From Pseudobythopirellula maris (GTDB taxonomy: Bacteria; Planctomycetota; Planctomycetia; Pirellulales; Lacipirellulaceae), in the NCBI RefSeq assembly GCF_007859945.1, contig NZ_SJPQ01000001.1, positions 1,824,489 through 1,888,488 of the forward strand: DNA of 64,000 bases, in the 5' to 3' direction. Shown one piece after another: positions 42,075 through 50,755 of this stretch (position 1 is its first letter; every line of letters starts with the position of its first letter). Under the pieces are notes generated by a model. It saw only the letters and a list, made by a program, of their open reading frames with translations. It did not search any database and was not told the DNA's origin. The position numbers were made by a program, and so were the translations under genes.

Positions 42075-42177
42075 GTCGCCACAGATTTTTGCCGATGGAG
42101 ACGAACCCCTTCTAGTTGATTGAGCCGGCTAGCTCAAACAATAGACATCCGCGTCCCTATGCGCCTATCGGCGGCTG
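42075..42177. repeat. Second inverted pair of the 10-bp periodic motif
   Basis: Left arm GTCGCCACAGATTTTTGCCG continuing to 42103; right arm ACATCCGCGTCCCTATGCGC continuing to 42177. The motif is that of the pair at 38791-38962. The right arm contains the stop codon and last codons of the DNase I-like gene that ends at 42165. Confidence 0.6.
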
Positions 42178-43304
42178 CTGTCCCCGGCGCCAGCCATGCG
42201 GCCGGGGGTGGCGCTCTCGGCGGCGTAGAATTCGGCCCACACGGGCAGATGGTCGGAGACGAGCTTCACCTGGTCGCGCGTGAGATTGAACATCCGCTGC
42301 AGGTCCAACACGCCCGAACGGCCGGTGAACTCGGTCGTCGCGATCCGCTGGATCAGCAGGTTGTCGTGCAGCTTGTTGCCGGCGGTGTTGGTCGAGCGGT
42401 CGCGGATAAGCGGGTAGATGCTCGGGATCCGCGAGAGCCCCGCCAGGTCGCTCGGTTCGAGCGGCCGGCCCGAGCGGCTCTGCCCGTAGGGCTCCGACGA
42501 AGGGACCGCCGTGTTGAGGTCTCCCAGCAGGATCACGTCGTCCTCGGCGCCGCCGCCGATCGTGAGCCGCTGCACCTGTTGGTAAACCTGGGCCAACGCG
42601 TTGAGCTCTTCCTCAACCTCGTCCGGGTCGGTGTGGGTGTTGATCAGGATGAACGTGAACGCTTGGTCGGGCGGCACGTTGCGGGTGCGGAACATCGAGA
42701 CATGCGGCTCGCGGCTGAGATAGTTTTGCTGGTCGGGCGCGACAAAGTCGACCTGCGGGTTCAGCTCGATGGTGGCGCGGTTGTAGATGTAGGCGTACTG
42801 CTCGGTCTGCGTGGTGCGTCCCAGACGGGGGCTCACGGTGGCGTCGTACTGCGTGCGGCCGTCGTTGTTGACGTAGGTCGCTAGGAAGTTTTGGATCAGG
42901 TAGTTGTCTTGCGTGCTGATCTCCTGGATCGCGATCACGTCGAACATCCGCACGATCGCGCCGACAACGCGCATCACGTTCTCGTTGCTCGCCTTCTTCG
43001 GCCCCCAGTCGCGGATGTTGAACGTGCCGATCCGGATGGTTGGCGGCACGCCGCCCTGCTGGGCGACGGGCTGAGCGGACTGCCGCGGCCCCGTAACGAA
43101 TTGCGGCGGCGAGTAAGGTTGCTGCTGGGCCGAGAAGTTCGGCTGCTGGGAATAGTTGGGCTGCTGGGAGTAACCGGACCCCTGGAGCATGCCGCTGGCG
43201 GTGGTGACCGCCTGGCCGACTTGCGCAGGCGAAATCCCGCGCAGGAAGGTGTACCCCCCACCGACAAGCAGGGCGAGCAGACCGAGTGAGACCAAGCGTT
43301 GCAC
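42165..43304 (-). CDS. Endonuclease/exonuclease/phosphatase-family (DNase I-like) protein with membrane anchor
   Basis: A 379-residue protein. Residues 5-25 (VSLGLLALLVGGGYTFLRGI) are a membrane anchor or signal; a Gln/Pro/Ser-rich linker follows to about residue 85. The catalytic domain shows IRIGTFNIRDWGPKKA, VIAIQEIS (metal Glu), FILINTHTDPDEV, VILLGDLNTAVPSSEPYGQS and KLVSDHLPVWAEF, the conserved N, E, H, D and SDH motifs of the DNase I fold. Substrate may be DNA, a phosphoester or a lipid. The last codons and stop lie in a repeat arm. Confidence 0.82.
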   Translation of the reverse strand: MQRLVSLGLLALLVGGGYTFLRGISPAQVGQAVTTASGMLQGSGYSQQPNYSQQPNFSAQQQPYSPPQFVTGPRQSAQPVAQQGGVPPTIRIGTFNIRDWGPKKASNENVMRVVGAIVRMFDVIAIQEISTQDNYLIQNFLATYVNNDGRTQYDATVSPRLGRTTQTEQYAYIYNRATIELNPQVDFVAPDQQNYLSREPHVSMFRTRNVPPDQAFTFILINTHTDPDEVEEELNALAQVYQQVQRLTIGGGAEDDVILLGDLNTAVPSSEPYGQSRSGRPLEPSDLAGLSRIPSIYPLIRDRSTNTAGNKLHDNLLIQRIATTEFTGRSGVLDLQRMFNLTRDQVKLVSDHLPVWAEFYAAESATPGRMAGAGDSSRR

Positions 43305-43469
43305 GAGGGCCCCTCCTTGGGCGCACGGCTAGCGGCAGTAATGTTCCCTGCCAACGCACCTTGGGCGCGCGACAGCATCGCGTGGAGAGAGTACCGCAAT
43401 CACGCCGGGCGACCTAGACGAGTCGCGGCCCTGGAACCGCTATCGGCGCCAGCACCGTGGGGCGGTGCC

Positions 43470-44009
43470 TCAGCGGGTCGCCTCGCGGACCAGGTGCCCC
43501 AATTCGGGGCCGATCAGCTTCTCGACCGCCAGCCGCACCGCGGCCGGCGAGCCGGGCATCGAGAGCACCACCGTCCGCCGCGCGACGCCGCCGGTCGCCC
43601 GGCTGAGCATGGCGGCGGGGCCGATCTCCTCGTAGCTGAGCGCGCGGAAGATCTCGCCGTAGCCCGGAAGCGGCTTGTCGAACAGCGCCTCGAGCGTTTC
43701 GCACGTCTGGTCGCGGGCGGCGATCCCCGTGCCGCCGGTGAGCAGCACCGCGTCGACTGAGGGGTCGTCCGCGAAGCCGAGGACCAACGCGCGGATCCCC
43801 CCGGGCTCGTCGGGCGTGAGACGCCGGAGGGCGACCTCGTGGCCGGCGACCGTCAGCAACTCGGCGAGCAGGTTGCCGCCGCGGTCGTTGTGCTCGGTGC
43901 GGGTGTCGCTCACCGTGACGACCGCGCAGCGGACTTTTTCGGGGGCTTCGCGGCGGTGCTGCTGGGGAGGCGTACCCGCGGGCTTCGAAGGGTCAGTGGG
44001 GGGGCTCAT
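43470..44009 (-). CDS. moaB: Molybdenum cofactor biosynthesis protein, MoaB/MogA family
   Basis: A 179-residue protein with a basic N-terminal extension and the MoaB core: CAVVTVSDTRTEHNDRGGNL, VLLTGGTGIAARDQTCETL and ALSYEEIGPAAMLSRATGGV, ending MPGSPAAVRLAVEKLI. The TGGTG loop and the following Asp-Glu residues bind molybdopterin. The family adenylylates molybdopterin before Mo insertion. It is divergent from the HEAT-repeat gene at 44135; no other moa genes are in the window. Confidence 0.88.
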   Translation of the reverse strand: MSPPTDPSKPAGTPPQQHRREAPEKVRCAVVTVSDTRTEHNDRGGNLLAELLTVAGHEVALRRLTPDEPGGIRALVLGFADDPSVDAVLLTGGTGIAARDQTCETLEALFDKPLPGYGEIFRALSYEEIGPAAMLSRATGGVARRTVVLSMPGSPAAVRLAVEKLIGPELGHLVREATR

Positions 44010-44089
44010 CGAGCTCCGCTCCTCGGGTTGTAGCGGTGAGACGGGTTCTCCGCCTCATGGGAAGCCAAGCCCGCGTCGCGGGGCCGCTG

Positions 44090-44095
44090 TATAAT
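44090..44095 (+). promoter_or_regulatory. Candidate -10 box (TATAAT) of the HEAT-repeat gene
   Basis: A perfect TATAAT preceded directly by TG lies 40 bp before the chosen start at 44135, in the divergent gap with moaB. The expected -35 position (around 44067) does not resemble TTGACA. Confidence 0.4.
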
Positions 44096-44134
44096 AGAGC
44101 AAGCCAGCTCGCACCGCTCACCCCGCCCCACGTG

Positions 44135-45340
44135 ATGCCCCGCACTCCGCACATCCCCCTCGTCCTGATCGCCGCCCTCGTGGCTTGCGACGCGCGACTG
44201 GCGTGCGCCGAATCGGTCGAGCTCGAAACCGGCGGCCGGGTCGAAGGCGCCTTGATCCGCGACGGGGCGAACGACCGCTCGCGGGTCACGCTCGAGCTGA
44301 GCAACGGCCGTCTGGTGCTCGACCGCAGCCAAGTCGACCGCATCACAACCGAGCCCACGGAGAAGACCGAGTACACCCTGCGGGCGCCGACCACCCCCGA
44401 CAACACCGAGGCCCAGTGGGCTTTCGCACTGTGGTGTCGTGACCGCGGGCTGAGCGATCAGATGCGCACGCACCTCGAGCGTGTCGTCCAACTCGACCCG
44501 AACCACGAAGAGGCGCGGCTGCTGCTCGGCTACCAACAAGTCAACGGCGGCTGGGTCACCCGCGAGCAATTGCTCGAAGCGCGGGGTTTGGTGCGTTACG
44601 AAGGCGACTTCCGGACGAGGCAAGAGGTCGCGTTGCTCCAGCGCAAGAAGCTCGCCGAGCAGGCCGCCGAGCAATGGCGCGACAAGCTCGGCCGCTGGCG
44701 CCGCGATTTGAACTCCTCTCGCACCGAGACCGCTCTCGACGCCCAGCGTCGCTTCGAAGAAGTCCGCGACCCCGCCGCGGCGACCGCCCTGGTGCGTCTG
44801 CTGCGTGGCGAGTCGGACCCGTTGGTGCAGCTGCTCCTGATTCAGACCTTGGGATACATCGACAACTCGGCCGCGGTCGAGGCGCTCGTGAGCCTATCGC
44901 TCGAGAGCCCCGACGGCGAGGTCCGCATGGCGTGCGTCGAAGCGCTCGTCGAAGCCGAACGACGGGGGCTCGTGGGGCCCTACGTCCGGGCGCTCTCCAG
45001 CCGCGACAACGCTATGATCAACCGGGCGGGAGAGGCGCTCGGCATGCTGGGCGAGCCCGCGGCCATCGGCCCGCTGATCGGCGCCTTGGTGACCGAGCAC
45101 CGCCATCAAGTGGGCAACGACTCGGGGGGCGACTCCTACTCGCTCAACACCGGCACGGGGCAGCACTCGTTCGGCGGCGGCGGGCCGAAGATCATCCGCC
45201 GACAGATCCGCAACCCGAGCGTGCTCGCCGCGCTGGCCAAGCTGAGCGGAGTGAACTTTTCCTACAACGTGCGGGCGTGGGAGAACTGGCTTTCGTCGCA
45301 AGCGCGGGCGACGCCGGTCGACCTGCGCCGCGATTTCTGA
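44135..45340 (+). CDS. Exported HEAT/TPR-type repeat protein, unknown function
   Basis: Starting at MPRTPHIPLVLIAALVACDA gives 401 residues with a signal peptide ending near ACA. The first domain ESVELETGGRVEGALIRDGA and RLVLDRSQVDRITTEP is a small beta fold often seen in planctomycete exported proteins. Around residues 90-140 is a TPR-like pair (HLERVVQLDPNHEEARLLL), then helices, and from about residue 210 HEAT-like repeats: AATALVRLLRGESDPLVQLL and NSAAVEALVSLSLESPDGEV. It is upstream of the CoA-binding gene with a 31-bp gap, so they may be co-transcribed. No catalytic motif is visible. Confidence 0.65.
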   Translation: MPRTPHIPLVLIAALVACDARLACAESVELETGGRVEGALIRDGANDRSRVTLELSNGRLVLDRSQVDRITTEPTEKTEYTLRAPTTPDNTEAQWAFALWCRDRGLSDQMRTHLERVVQLDPNHEEARLLLGYQQVNGGWVTREQLLEARGLVRYEGDFRTRQEVALLQRKKLAEQAAEQWRDKLGRWRRDLNSSRTETALDAQRRFEEVRDPAAATALVRLLRGESDPLVQLLLIQTLGYIDNSAAVEALVSLSLESPDGEVRMACVEALVEAERRGLVGPYVRALSSRDNAMINRAGEALGMLGEPAAIGPLIGALVTEHRHQVGNDSGGDSYSLNTGTGQHSFGGGGPKIIRRQIRNPSVLAALAKLSGVNFSYNVRAWENWLSSQARATPVDLRRDF

Positions 45341-45371
45341 CCGTACTTCTTTCTTCGCAAGGACGCCCGTC

Positions 45372-45734
45372 ATGCCCACCGTTGCAATCGTCGGCGCGAG
45401 CAGCGACCCGACCAAATTCGGCCACAAGAGCCTCGTCGCCCACCGCGATTGCGGCTACGACGTTTACCCGATCAACCCCAAGGGGGGCCAGATCGAGGGG
45501 CTCAAAGCGTACCGCGCGCTCGCCGAGGCGCCGGTCGAGCGGTTCGACCGTGTCTCGCTCTACGTGCCGCCGGCCGTCGGGCTGGGGCTGCTCGACGAGA
45601 TCGCGGCGAAGGGCTGCGACGAGCTGTGGCTCAACCCCGGCGCCGACGCCCCCGAGGTCGTCGCCAAGGCGCGCGAGCTGGGCCTCGAGCCGATCGTGGC
45701 GTGCAGCATCGTCGATTGCCGAAAGTCGCTGTAG
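45372..45734 (+). CDS. CoA-binding domain protein (YccU-like)
   Basis: A 120-residue single-domain protein: TVAIVGASSDPTKFGHKSLV (nucleotide loop), YDVYPINPKGGQIEGLKAY, RVSLYVPPAVGLGLLDEIA and ELWLNPGADAPEVVAKA. This is the small CoA-binding family with a Rossmann-type fold. Family members bind CoA, and related domains occur in succinyl-CoA and acyl-CoA synthetases, but the physiological role is unknown. Its TAG stop lies inside the second MITE-like element. Confidence 0.85.
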   Translation: MPTVAIVGASSDPTKFGHKSLVAHRDCGYDVYPINPKGGQIEGLKAYRALAEAPVERFDRVSLYVPPAVGLGLLDEIAAKGCDELWLNPGADAPEVVAKARELGLEPIVACSIVDCRKSL

Positions 45735-45904
45735 GGAACGCCCTCTGCGGCGTTCCGACCCCGGGCACACGCGTACTACTGGGATACTCCTGGGTCCATG
45801 GCGTCGTCTCAACGCCAAGCCGAGTCCATCAACGCGGCGTCACCAGCACCGGCTTCAATCTCGCCCGCCGGGGCCAGGACCGCCACAGAGGGCGGTCCCT
45901 ACAG
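45729..45904. repeat. MITE-like palindromic element, copy 2
   Basis: It is 176 bp, from CTGTAG (45729) to CTACAG (45904). The left end has GGAACGCC/GGCGTTCC (45735-45756) and the right end GGACCGCC/GGCGGTCC (45877-45898), each around a 6-nt loop. It sits exactly between two convergent genes and supplies the TAG stop of both: 45732-45734 for the CoA-binding gene and 45899-45901 (minus strand) for the membrane gene. The interior shares blocks with copy 3. Confidence 0.85.
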
Positions 45905-47293
45905 GGCGGCGGTCGCCTCGTCGTGCCTTGACCGGGCCCAGCGGCTGGGGGCCACCACTTCGCGGGCCACGCGGTCTTCGAGGTTCGGCCGGAACACCGT
46001 GAGCAGCAAGAAGGGCAGGTACCACGCCAGGGCGATGCCGCCGCTGTGGGCGTGCCAGAACTGCACGCCGACCATCAAGGTCGCCGTGCCGCTGAGCAAC
46101 GTGGCGAGGTTCTTCTGGGCGGGCCAGATCGCGAAGCTCAGGCTCAGACCGGCGAACGTGACGATCAGCGGGACGCGGTACCAGCCGTTCCAGAACGCCC
46201 ACACGCCGCTGAGCCCCTCGAAGATCGGCATGCGGAGGCCCAGCATCTGCTGCAAGCGGGCGATCAGCATCGCCGTGTCGGACGACGTGAACACCAGCGT
46301 GGCCACCAACAGCAGCAACGCGGCCACCACGCCGGCGACGAACCGCCGGGCGCCGCGCCGCCAGTAGAAGGCGATCCACAGCGGCAGCAGCGCGAACGGG
46401 TAATAAATCGTGCCGCACGCCAGGCCGATCATCACGCCCGAGGCGATCGGCCGTCGGTAGCAAAGCACGGCCAGCACGATGAGGGCGCCCGGCAAGGCGT
46501 GGGTCACGTTGCCGGTCCAAATCGCCGTGTAGGGCAGCAGCAGGTAGAGCGTCGACGCGGCGACGCCCAGCACGGCGTTGTCAAAGTGCTGCCGAGCTAT
46601 CAGCAGGATGCCGATCACGATGGTCGATTGGCAGAGGATCGCCATCAACCGGGCCGTGGCGGCGTTCGCCTCAAGGCGCCCGCTGTCCGCCGGGTCTTCG
46701 ACACGGGCGGCGTCGGCCGGGGCGGTGTCTTGCGCCTCGATCAGGCTCTTGGTCGAGATGTGCGGCAGCAAGAACAGGAACGGGAAGCCGGGCCCGTGGG
46801 TGTTGAGCGTGGCGCCCTCCAGGTCGGAGGTGGCGCGGTGGCTGAGGTACTCGGCCCGCTGCACGGCGTCGAGGTCGGACCCGGCCGGCGAGCCGGTCAG
46901 CACGTTCGTCGTCAGGAACAACAGCAGCGACGCCGCCAGGAACGTGAGCCCGCCGAACGAGAGGTTCGGCTCCAGGAGCGGGCGGCGGACCATCGCCGAA
47001 TCGAGCATCATGCGGGCGAGCAAGAAGACGTTCACCCCCATCAGCCACAAGTAGCCAACACGGGCGACTATCGAAGCCCGCTCGGCGATGCCGGGGTCGG
47101 ACGCGGCGACCGGGTCCGAGCCATACGCCACGCACAACAGCCCCGGCGCCAGGAGCACCAGCAGCAGGAGGTCGAAGTTCCGCACGCAGAACACGCGGTT
47201 GAACTTGAAGAAGAGCGCGATCGTCAGCAGCGACGAGAGGTAGGCCCAACTCGTTGGGTTGACGCCCTCGTATTGGAAGAGGATCTCGCTCAT
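45899..47293 (-). CDS. Polytopic membrane protein, GT-C/DUF2029-like glycosyltransferase
   Basis: A 464-residue protein with about ten hydrophobic segments, starting MSEILFQYEGVNPTSWAYLS. Loop segments are GPGFPFLFLLPHISTKSLIE and LPYTAIWTGNVTHALPGALI. The layout resembles the GT87-type protein at 10521 but the DxD-like first loop is less clear, so sugar transfer is only likely. The C-terminal FRPNLEDRVAREVVAPSRWA and following residues enter the MITE-like element, which provides the stop. Confidence 0.6.
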   Translation of the reverse strand: MSEILFQYEGVNPTSWAYLSSLLTIALFFKFNRVFCVRNFDLLLLVLLAPGLLCVAYGSDPVAASDPGIAERASIVARVGYLWLMGVNVFLLARMMLDSAMVRRPLLEPNLSFGGLTFLAASLLLFLTTNVLTGSPAGSDLDAVQRAEYLSHRATSDLEGATLNTHGPGFPFLFLLPHISTKSLIEAQDTAPADAARVEDPADSGRLEANAATARLMAILCQSTIVIGILLIARQHFDNAVLGVAASTLYLLLPYTAIWTGNVTHALPGALIVLAVLCYRRPIASGVMIGLACGTIYYPFALLPLWIAFYWRRGARRFVAGVVAALLLLVATLVFTSSDTAMLIARLQQMLGLRMPIFEGLSGVWAFWNGWYRVPLIVTFAGLSLSFAIWPAQKNLATLLSGTATLMVGVQFWHAHSGGIALAWYLPFLLLTVFRPNLEDRVAREVVAPSRWARSRHDEATAAL

Positions 47294-47449
47294 TCAGCGG
47301 CGGTTGACCTAAGGAAGGTGTCGATCGGACGCGTTCGCCCGAGCCCAAGTATTGTAATTGCTCCCCCCCGGGGTAAGCGACCGGGCGACGGCAAGAACCT
47401 GGGCCGGACGAGCGGGGCCGTAACGGTCGTTCCGGTTGGGCGGCGACGC

Positions 47450-48439
47450 CTAGCCCGGCGCCGGCCCCCCGGTGGGCCGGGCGAGCCGCTCTCGGCACTC
47501 CTGGGACCACGGGCTGTCGGGGGCGACGGCCAGAAACCGCTCCCAATGCGCGGCCGCCTCGTCGCTGCGGGCGAGGCGATCGAGCGCGCGAGCCAGGTAG
47601 AAATGGGCATCGGCGTAGTTGTCGTGCAGCTCGAGGGCGCCCCGGAAGGCGCCTTCGGCCAGATCGAGCCGACCACGCTCGGCGAGCACGCACCCCAGGT
47701 TCAGCCGCGCCTCGACCAACTCCGGGTCGCGCTCCAAAGCAACGTAGTAGCGCTCGCAAGCCGCCGCGGTGTCGCCCGACTCGTAGAGCATCTCGGCCAG
47801 TGCGAAGTGCGTTTCGCCATCGCACCCGCCGCCGGACTCGGCGTGGAGGATGGCGAGCCGCATCGTGTCGATCGCCGCCGACAGGTCGCCCTCCGCCTGC
47901 AAGGCGAAGGCCCGTTCCTCCAGGTCGCTGGGGCTAGGAAGTTCTTGGGCCGGCGGAGTGAACGGCAAGACGAGCGAGCCGGCGGCCTCGGGCGAAGAAG
48001 GCGGCGCGGTCTCGAAGTCGAGACGCCGCTGGCCGTCGGGCTCGTAGAGCGCGTCGCCGTTGCGCACGTAGAGACGCCCCCCCTCGACCACGAGCGGCAG
48101 CTCGAGCAGCGGACGCTCCGTGCCGGGGAACGACTGCGCGAGCTGATCGATCATGCGGTCGATTTGCGCGCCGGTGTGCCCGGCGGCGAGCAACGCGGCG
48201 AGCAGCCGGGCGACGCTCGCCTCGCGGAAGTCGTAATACGACAAACGGTTCAATCGCCTGGTGGCGTGAACCCGACCCCGTCGCTCCCAGCGGCGCACCG
48301 TCGCCGTGGGCACGCCGCAAACCTCGGCGAGCATCGCCGCGGTGTACATGCCCGCTAAGTCTTGGCCGTGCGCGTGCTCGGTGGGGTCGGCGGCATCGCG
48401 GGAAACTGAGGGCAACGGTCGACTCGGCAAGGGGGTCAA
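47450..48439 (-). CDS. MerR-type HTH fused to TPR repeats
   Basis: A 329-residue protein. Residues 30-80 are a MerR-like winged helix: YTAAMLAEVCGVPTATVRRW and ERRGRVHATRRLNRLSYYDF. A beta-rich linker (ELPLVVEGGRLYVRNGDALY) follows, and from about residue 175 there are at least four TPR units such as EERAFALQAEGDLSAAIDTM and VEARLNLGCVLAERGRLDLA. The domain pairing suggests DNA binding coupled to a protein-protein scaffold. The normal MerR effector domain is absent. Target genes are unknown. Confidence 0.7.
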   Translation of the reverse strand: MTPLPSRPLPSVSRDAADPTEHAHGQDLAGMYTAAMLAEVCGVPTATVRRWERRGRVHATRRLNRLSYYDFREASVARLLAALLAAGHTGAQIDRMIDQLAQSFPGTERPLLELPLVVEGGRLYVRNGDALYEPDGQRRLDFETAPPSSPEAAGSLVLPFTPPAQELPSPSDLEERAFALQAEGDLSAAIDTMRLAILHAESGGGCDGETHFALAEMLYESGDTAAACERYYVALERDPELVEARLNLGCVLAERGRLDLAEGAFRGALELHDNYADAHFYLARALDRLARSDEAAAHWERFLAVAPDSPWSQECRERLARPTGGPAPG

Positions 48440-48528
48440 TGACGCTAAACGGCAGCGCCTTTGATCTTCCGCCTCAAGCGGCCAGTGTCAACGCTCCCGC
48501 TGCGAAGTCGATCCCCAGAAGGGCCGGC

Positions 48529-49722
48529 TCAACCCGCCGATTCGCAGCTCGAGCAGCCCGATTCGATCGGCACCCGCACCATCACGGTCCGCGGCACACG
48601 GACCGTGCGAGTTTCGGCCACCTGACGGGTCTCGACACGTGGCTGCTGGACCGTGCGGGTTTCGGTCACCATGCGGCAGACCCGCACGTCGTACGGTTCG
48701 ACCCGCTCTTCGCTGACCATCCGGCAGGTGGTCACGGGGACCTGGCAAACCTTTTCCTCGGAGACCATCCGGCAAACGCGCACCGGCTCCTGCCGCTCGA
48801 CGCGCTCGACGACCTTGCGACAAGTCTGCACGGGCACGCGGCGGGTTTTCTGCTCCGAAACCATACGGGTCACCTGCACCGGGACCTTGCGCACGCGCTG
48901 CTCGGAAACCATGCGGGTCACCTGCACCGGAACGCGCTCGGTCACCTGCTGCGGCACGTAGTGGGTCACCGGGGTTTGGACCGCCACGGGGTTCGGCTTC
49001 CAGACCGTTTGCACCTGCTGCTGCGGAGCCGTTTGGGTGCTGACCCAAGCGAGCCCGGGACGCACGACCTGGGCCGTGCCGGTCGCCGGGTTCACGGTCG
49101 CCTGCGGGCCGACCCAGCGGAGCCGCGGCCACGAGCTCGTGCCGGGCGTCACGCTCACCTGGTTCACGTAGCCCCCCTGGTCAACGACCTGGGTCTGGTA
49201 GCTCGTGACGGGACGCATGACCGTGCGGACCTGGGCGTGCTCGACGGTCTCGCACACAGGGCGCTGCACCGTGTAGCACTCGTCGCGGTACCGAGTCTCG
49301 CAGACCGGCCGCTGCACGGTGTAGCACTCGTCGCGATAGCTCGTCTCGACGACATCGCGCACCACGTTGTAGCTGGCGTCGCGGTAGCGTGTTTCGTACA
49401 CCGGCCGCTGCACGGTGTAGCGACGCTCGACCATTTTCGTCTCGGAGACCGGCCGCGACACCGTGTAGCGACGCTCGCGACGCTCGGTCTCGTAAACCGG
49501 CTTCTGGTAAGTGACCTGCCGCTCGTCGTAAACGGTCTCGCAGACGTTGCGGTAGGACGTCACTTCACGCTCGTCGTAAACCGTCTGGCACACGAGCCGG
49601 TAGGCCGGCTCGCAGCAGGCGTCGCACGACGCGCACTGGGCGGCGGCGGGGCTCACGCCGGCAACCGGGCCGAGCGCAACCGCGAGGGCGAGCAACGAAC
49701 GAGAGATCGTTTTAGGATTCAT
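48529..49722 (-). CDS. YTV-repeat surface protein
   Basis: I start at MNPKTISRSLLALAVALGPV, giving 397 residues with a signal peptide. The rest is a series of short repeats around YTV and R(Y/P)V cores: YTVSRPVSETKMVERRYTVQ, YTVQRPVCETRYRDECYTVQ and VPVQVTRMVSEQKTRRVPVQ. This is the YTV domain described from planctomycetes, linked to the cell wall or outer surface. Cys pairs at both ends (CASCDACC near the start, CSSCES near the end) may form disulfides or bind metal. There is no PEP-CTERM tail. No catalytic feature. Confidence 0.82.
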   Translation of the reverse strand: MNPKTISRSLLALAVALGPVAGVSPAAAQCASCDACCEPAYRLVCQTVYDEREVTSYRNVCETVYDERQVTYQKPVYETERRERRYTVSRPVSETKMVERRYTVQRPVYETRYRDASYNVVRDVVETSYRDECYTVQRPVCETRYRDECYTVQRPVCETVEHAQVRTVMRPVTSYQTQVVDQGGYVNQVSVTPGTSSWPRLRWVGPQATVNPATGTAQVVRPGLAWVSTQTAPQQQVQTVWKPNPVAVQTPVTHYVPQQVTERVPVQVTRMVSEQRVRKVPVQVTRMVSEQKTRRVPVQTCRKVVERVERQEPVRVCRMVSEEKVCQVPVTTCRMVSEERVEPYDVRVCRMVTETRTVQQPRVETRQVAETRTVRVPRTVMVRVPIESGCSSCESAG

Positions 49723-50014
49723 GGCGGAACAAAAACGGGTGAGGAACCTAGCGGGCGCCGCGCAGCACACAACGGCCGCGCACAGACGCTCACCACCAGT
49801 GTGGCGGACGTTTGGGGGGTCGGCAAATCGTTTTGCTCGTTGCGACCGCTCGCTCGCCAAAATAATTCAAGCCCGCGATCACCTGGGATGCTGGGGCAAT
49901 CTGTAGCGACGCCCGACACCCACGGGCCAAGACCACAGGCCGCGCATCCGCTACACTCGACGCAATCGCCACACTCGGTTTTCCCGCACCGCCACCTGCT
50001 ATCACTCGCCAGTC

Positions 50015-50749
50015 TTGCTGCTCCTCGACCACACCCGCCCCGCTCCCAAGGCGAACCTGGCCTGCGACGAGGCCTTGCTGAACGGCCTCGACAAGGGCGC
50101 CGAGTTGCTGCGGTTCTGGGAGAGCCCCAACCCGTTCGTGGTGCTGGGGCGCGGCTCGCGGGTGGCGGAAGAGGTCGACCGGGCGGCGTGCGAGGCGGCC
50201 GGCGCGCCGATCGAGCGCCGGGTGAGCGGCGGCGCCACGGTTCTCGCCGGGCCGGGCTGCCTGATGTACGCCCTGCTGCTCGACCTCGAGAAGCGGCCCG
50301 AGCTGGCCGACGTGACCCGCGCCCACACGTTCGTGCTCGGCGTCTTGGCCAAGAGCCTCGGTGCGATCGAACCCAGCGCCTGCTGCGCGGGGACCAACGA
50401 CCTCACCTTCGCCCCCGAGGGAGACGACGCCCCGCTGCGCAAGTTCGCCGGCAACAGCGTGCGGATGACGCGCTCGCGGCTGCTCTACCACGGCGCCGTT
50501 CTGTACGACTTCGACCTCGGGTTGATCGAGCGCTGGCTGCTCGCCCCGCCGCGGCAGCCCGACTACCGCGAGCGGCGCCCCCACGGCGAGTTCGTCGCCA
50601 ACCTGCCGACCACCGCCGAGCGGCTGCGTGAGACTTTCGCCACGGCGTGGGGGGCCGACGAGGCGTATGACCCCACGGGGCTCGACTCGGAGATCGATCG
50701 CCTTGTCAGTGAGCGTTACTCGCAAGAATCGTGGACCTTCGGACGCTGA
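50015..50749 (+). CDS. Lipoate/biotin-ligase-family protein (LplA-like)
   Basis: The reading frame begins at a TTG, giving (M)LLLDHTRPAPKANLACDE. In the 244-residue protein FVVLGRGSRVAEEVDRAACE, RRVSGGATVLAGPG and LRKFAGNSVRMTR match the LplA/BirA acyl-adenylate fold with its conserved Lys. Such enzymes attach lipoate, octanoate or biotin to a carrier Lys. The RRVSGG block lacks the usual His-Asp, so substrate may differ. A NUDIX gene follows 7 bp later. Confidence 0.75.
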   Translation: MLLLDHTRPAPKANLACDEALLNGLDKGAELLRFWESPNPFVVLGRGSRVAEEVDRAACEAAGAPIERRVSGGATVLAGPGCLMYALLLDLEKRPELADVTRAHTFVLGVLAKSLGAIEPSACCAGTNDLTFAPEGDDAPLRKFAGNSVRMTRSRLLYHGAVLYDFDLGLIERWLLAPPRQPDYRERRPHGEFVANLPTTAERLRETFATAWGADEAYDPTGLDSEIDRLVSERYSQESWTFGR

Positions 50750-50755
50750 GAGCCC

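Noticed and set aside
26600-43304. Attachment-site duplication or integrase marking a prophage boundary
   Set aside because: I found no integrase frame, no tRNA gene at either flank and no convincing long direct repeat by eye; an exact-repeat search of the flanks would be needed.
46046-48358. A 770-codon open frame on the plus strand
   Set aside because: It spans two minus-strand genes and a gap, is Arg/His/Gln-rich with no domain, and the minus-strand frames have clear membrane and HTH/TPR features.
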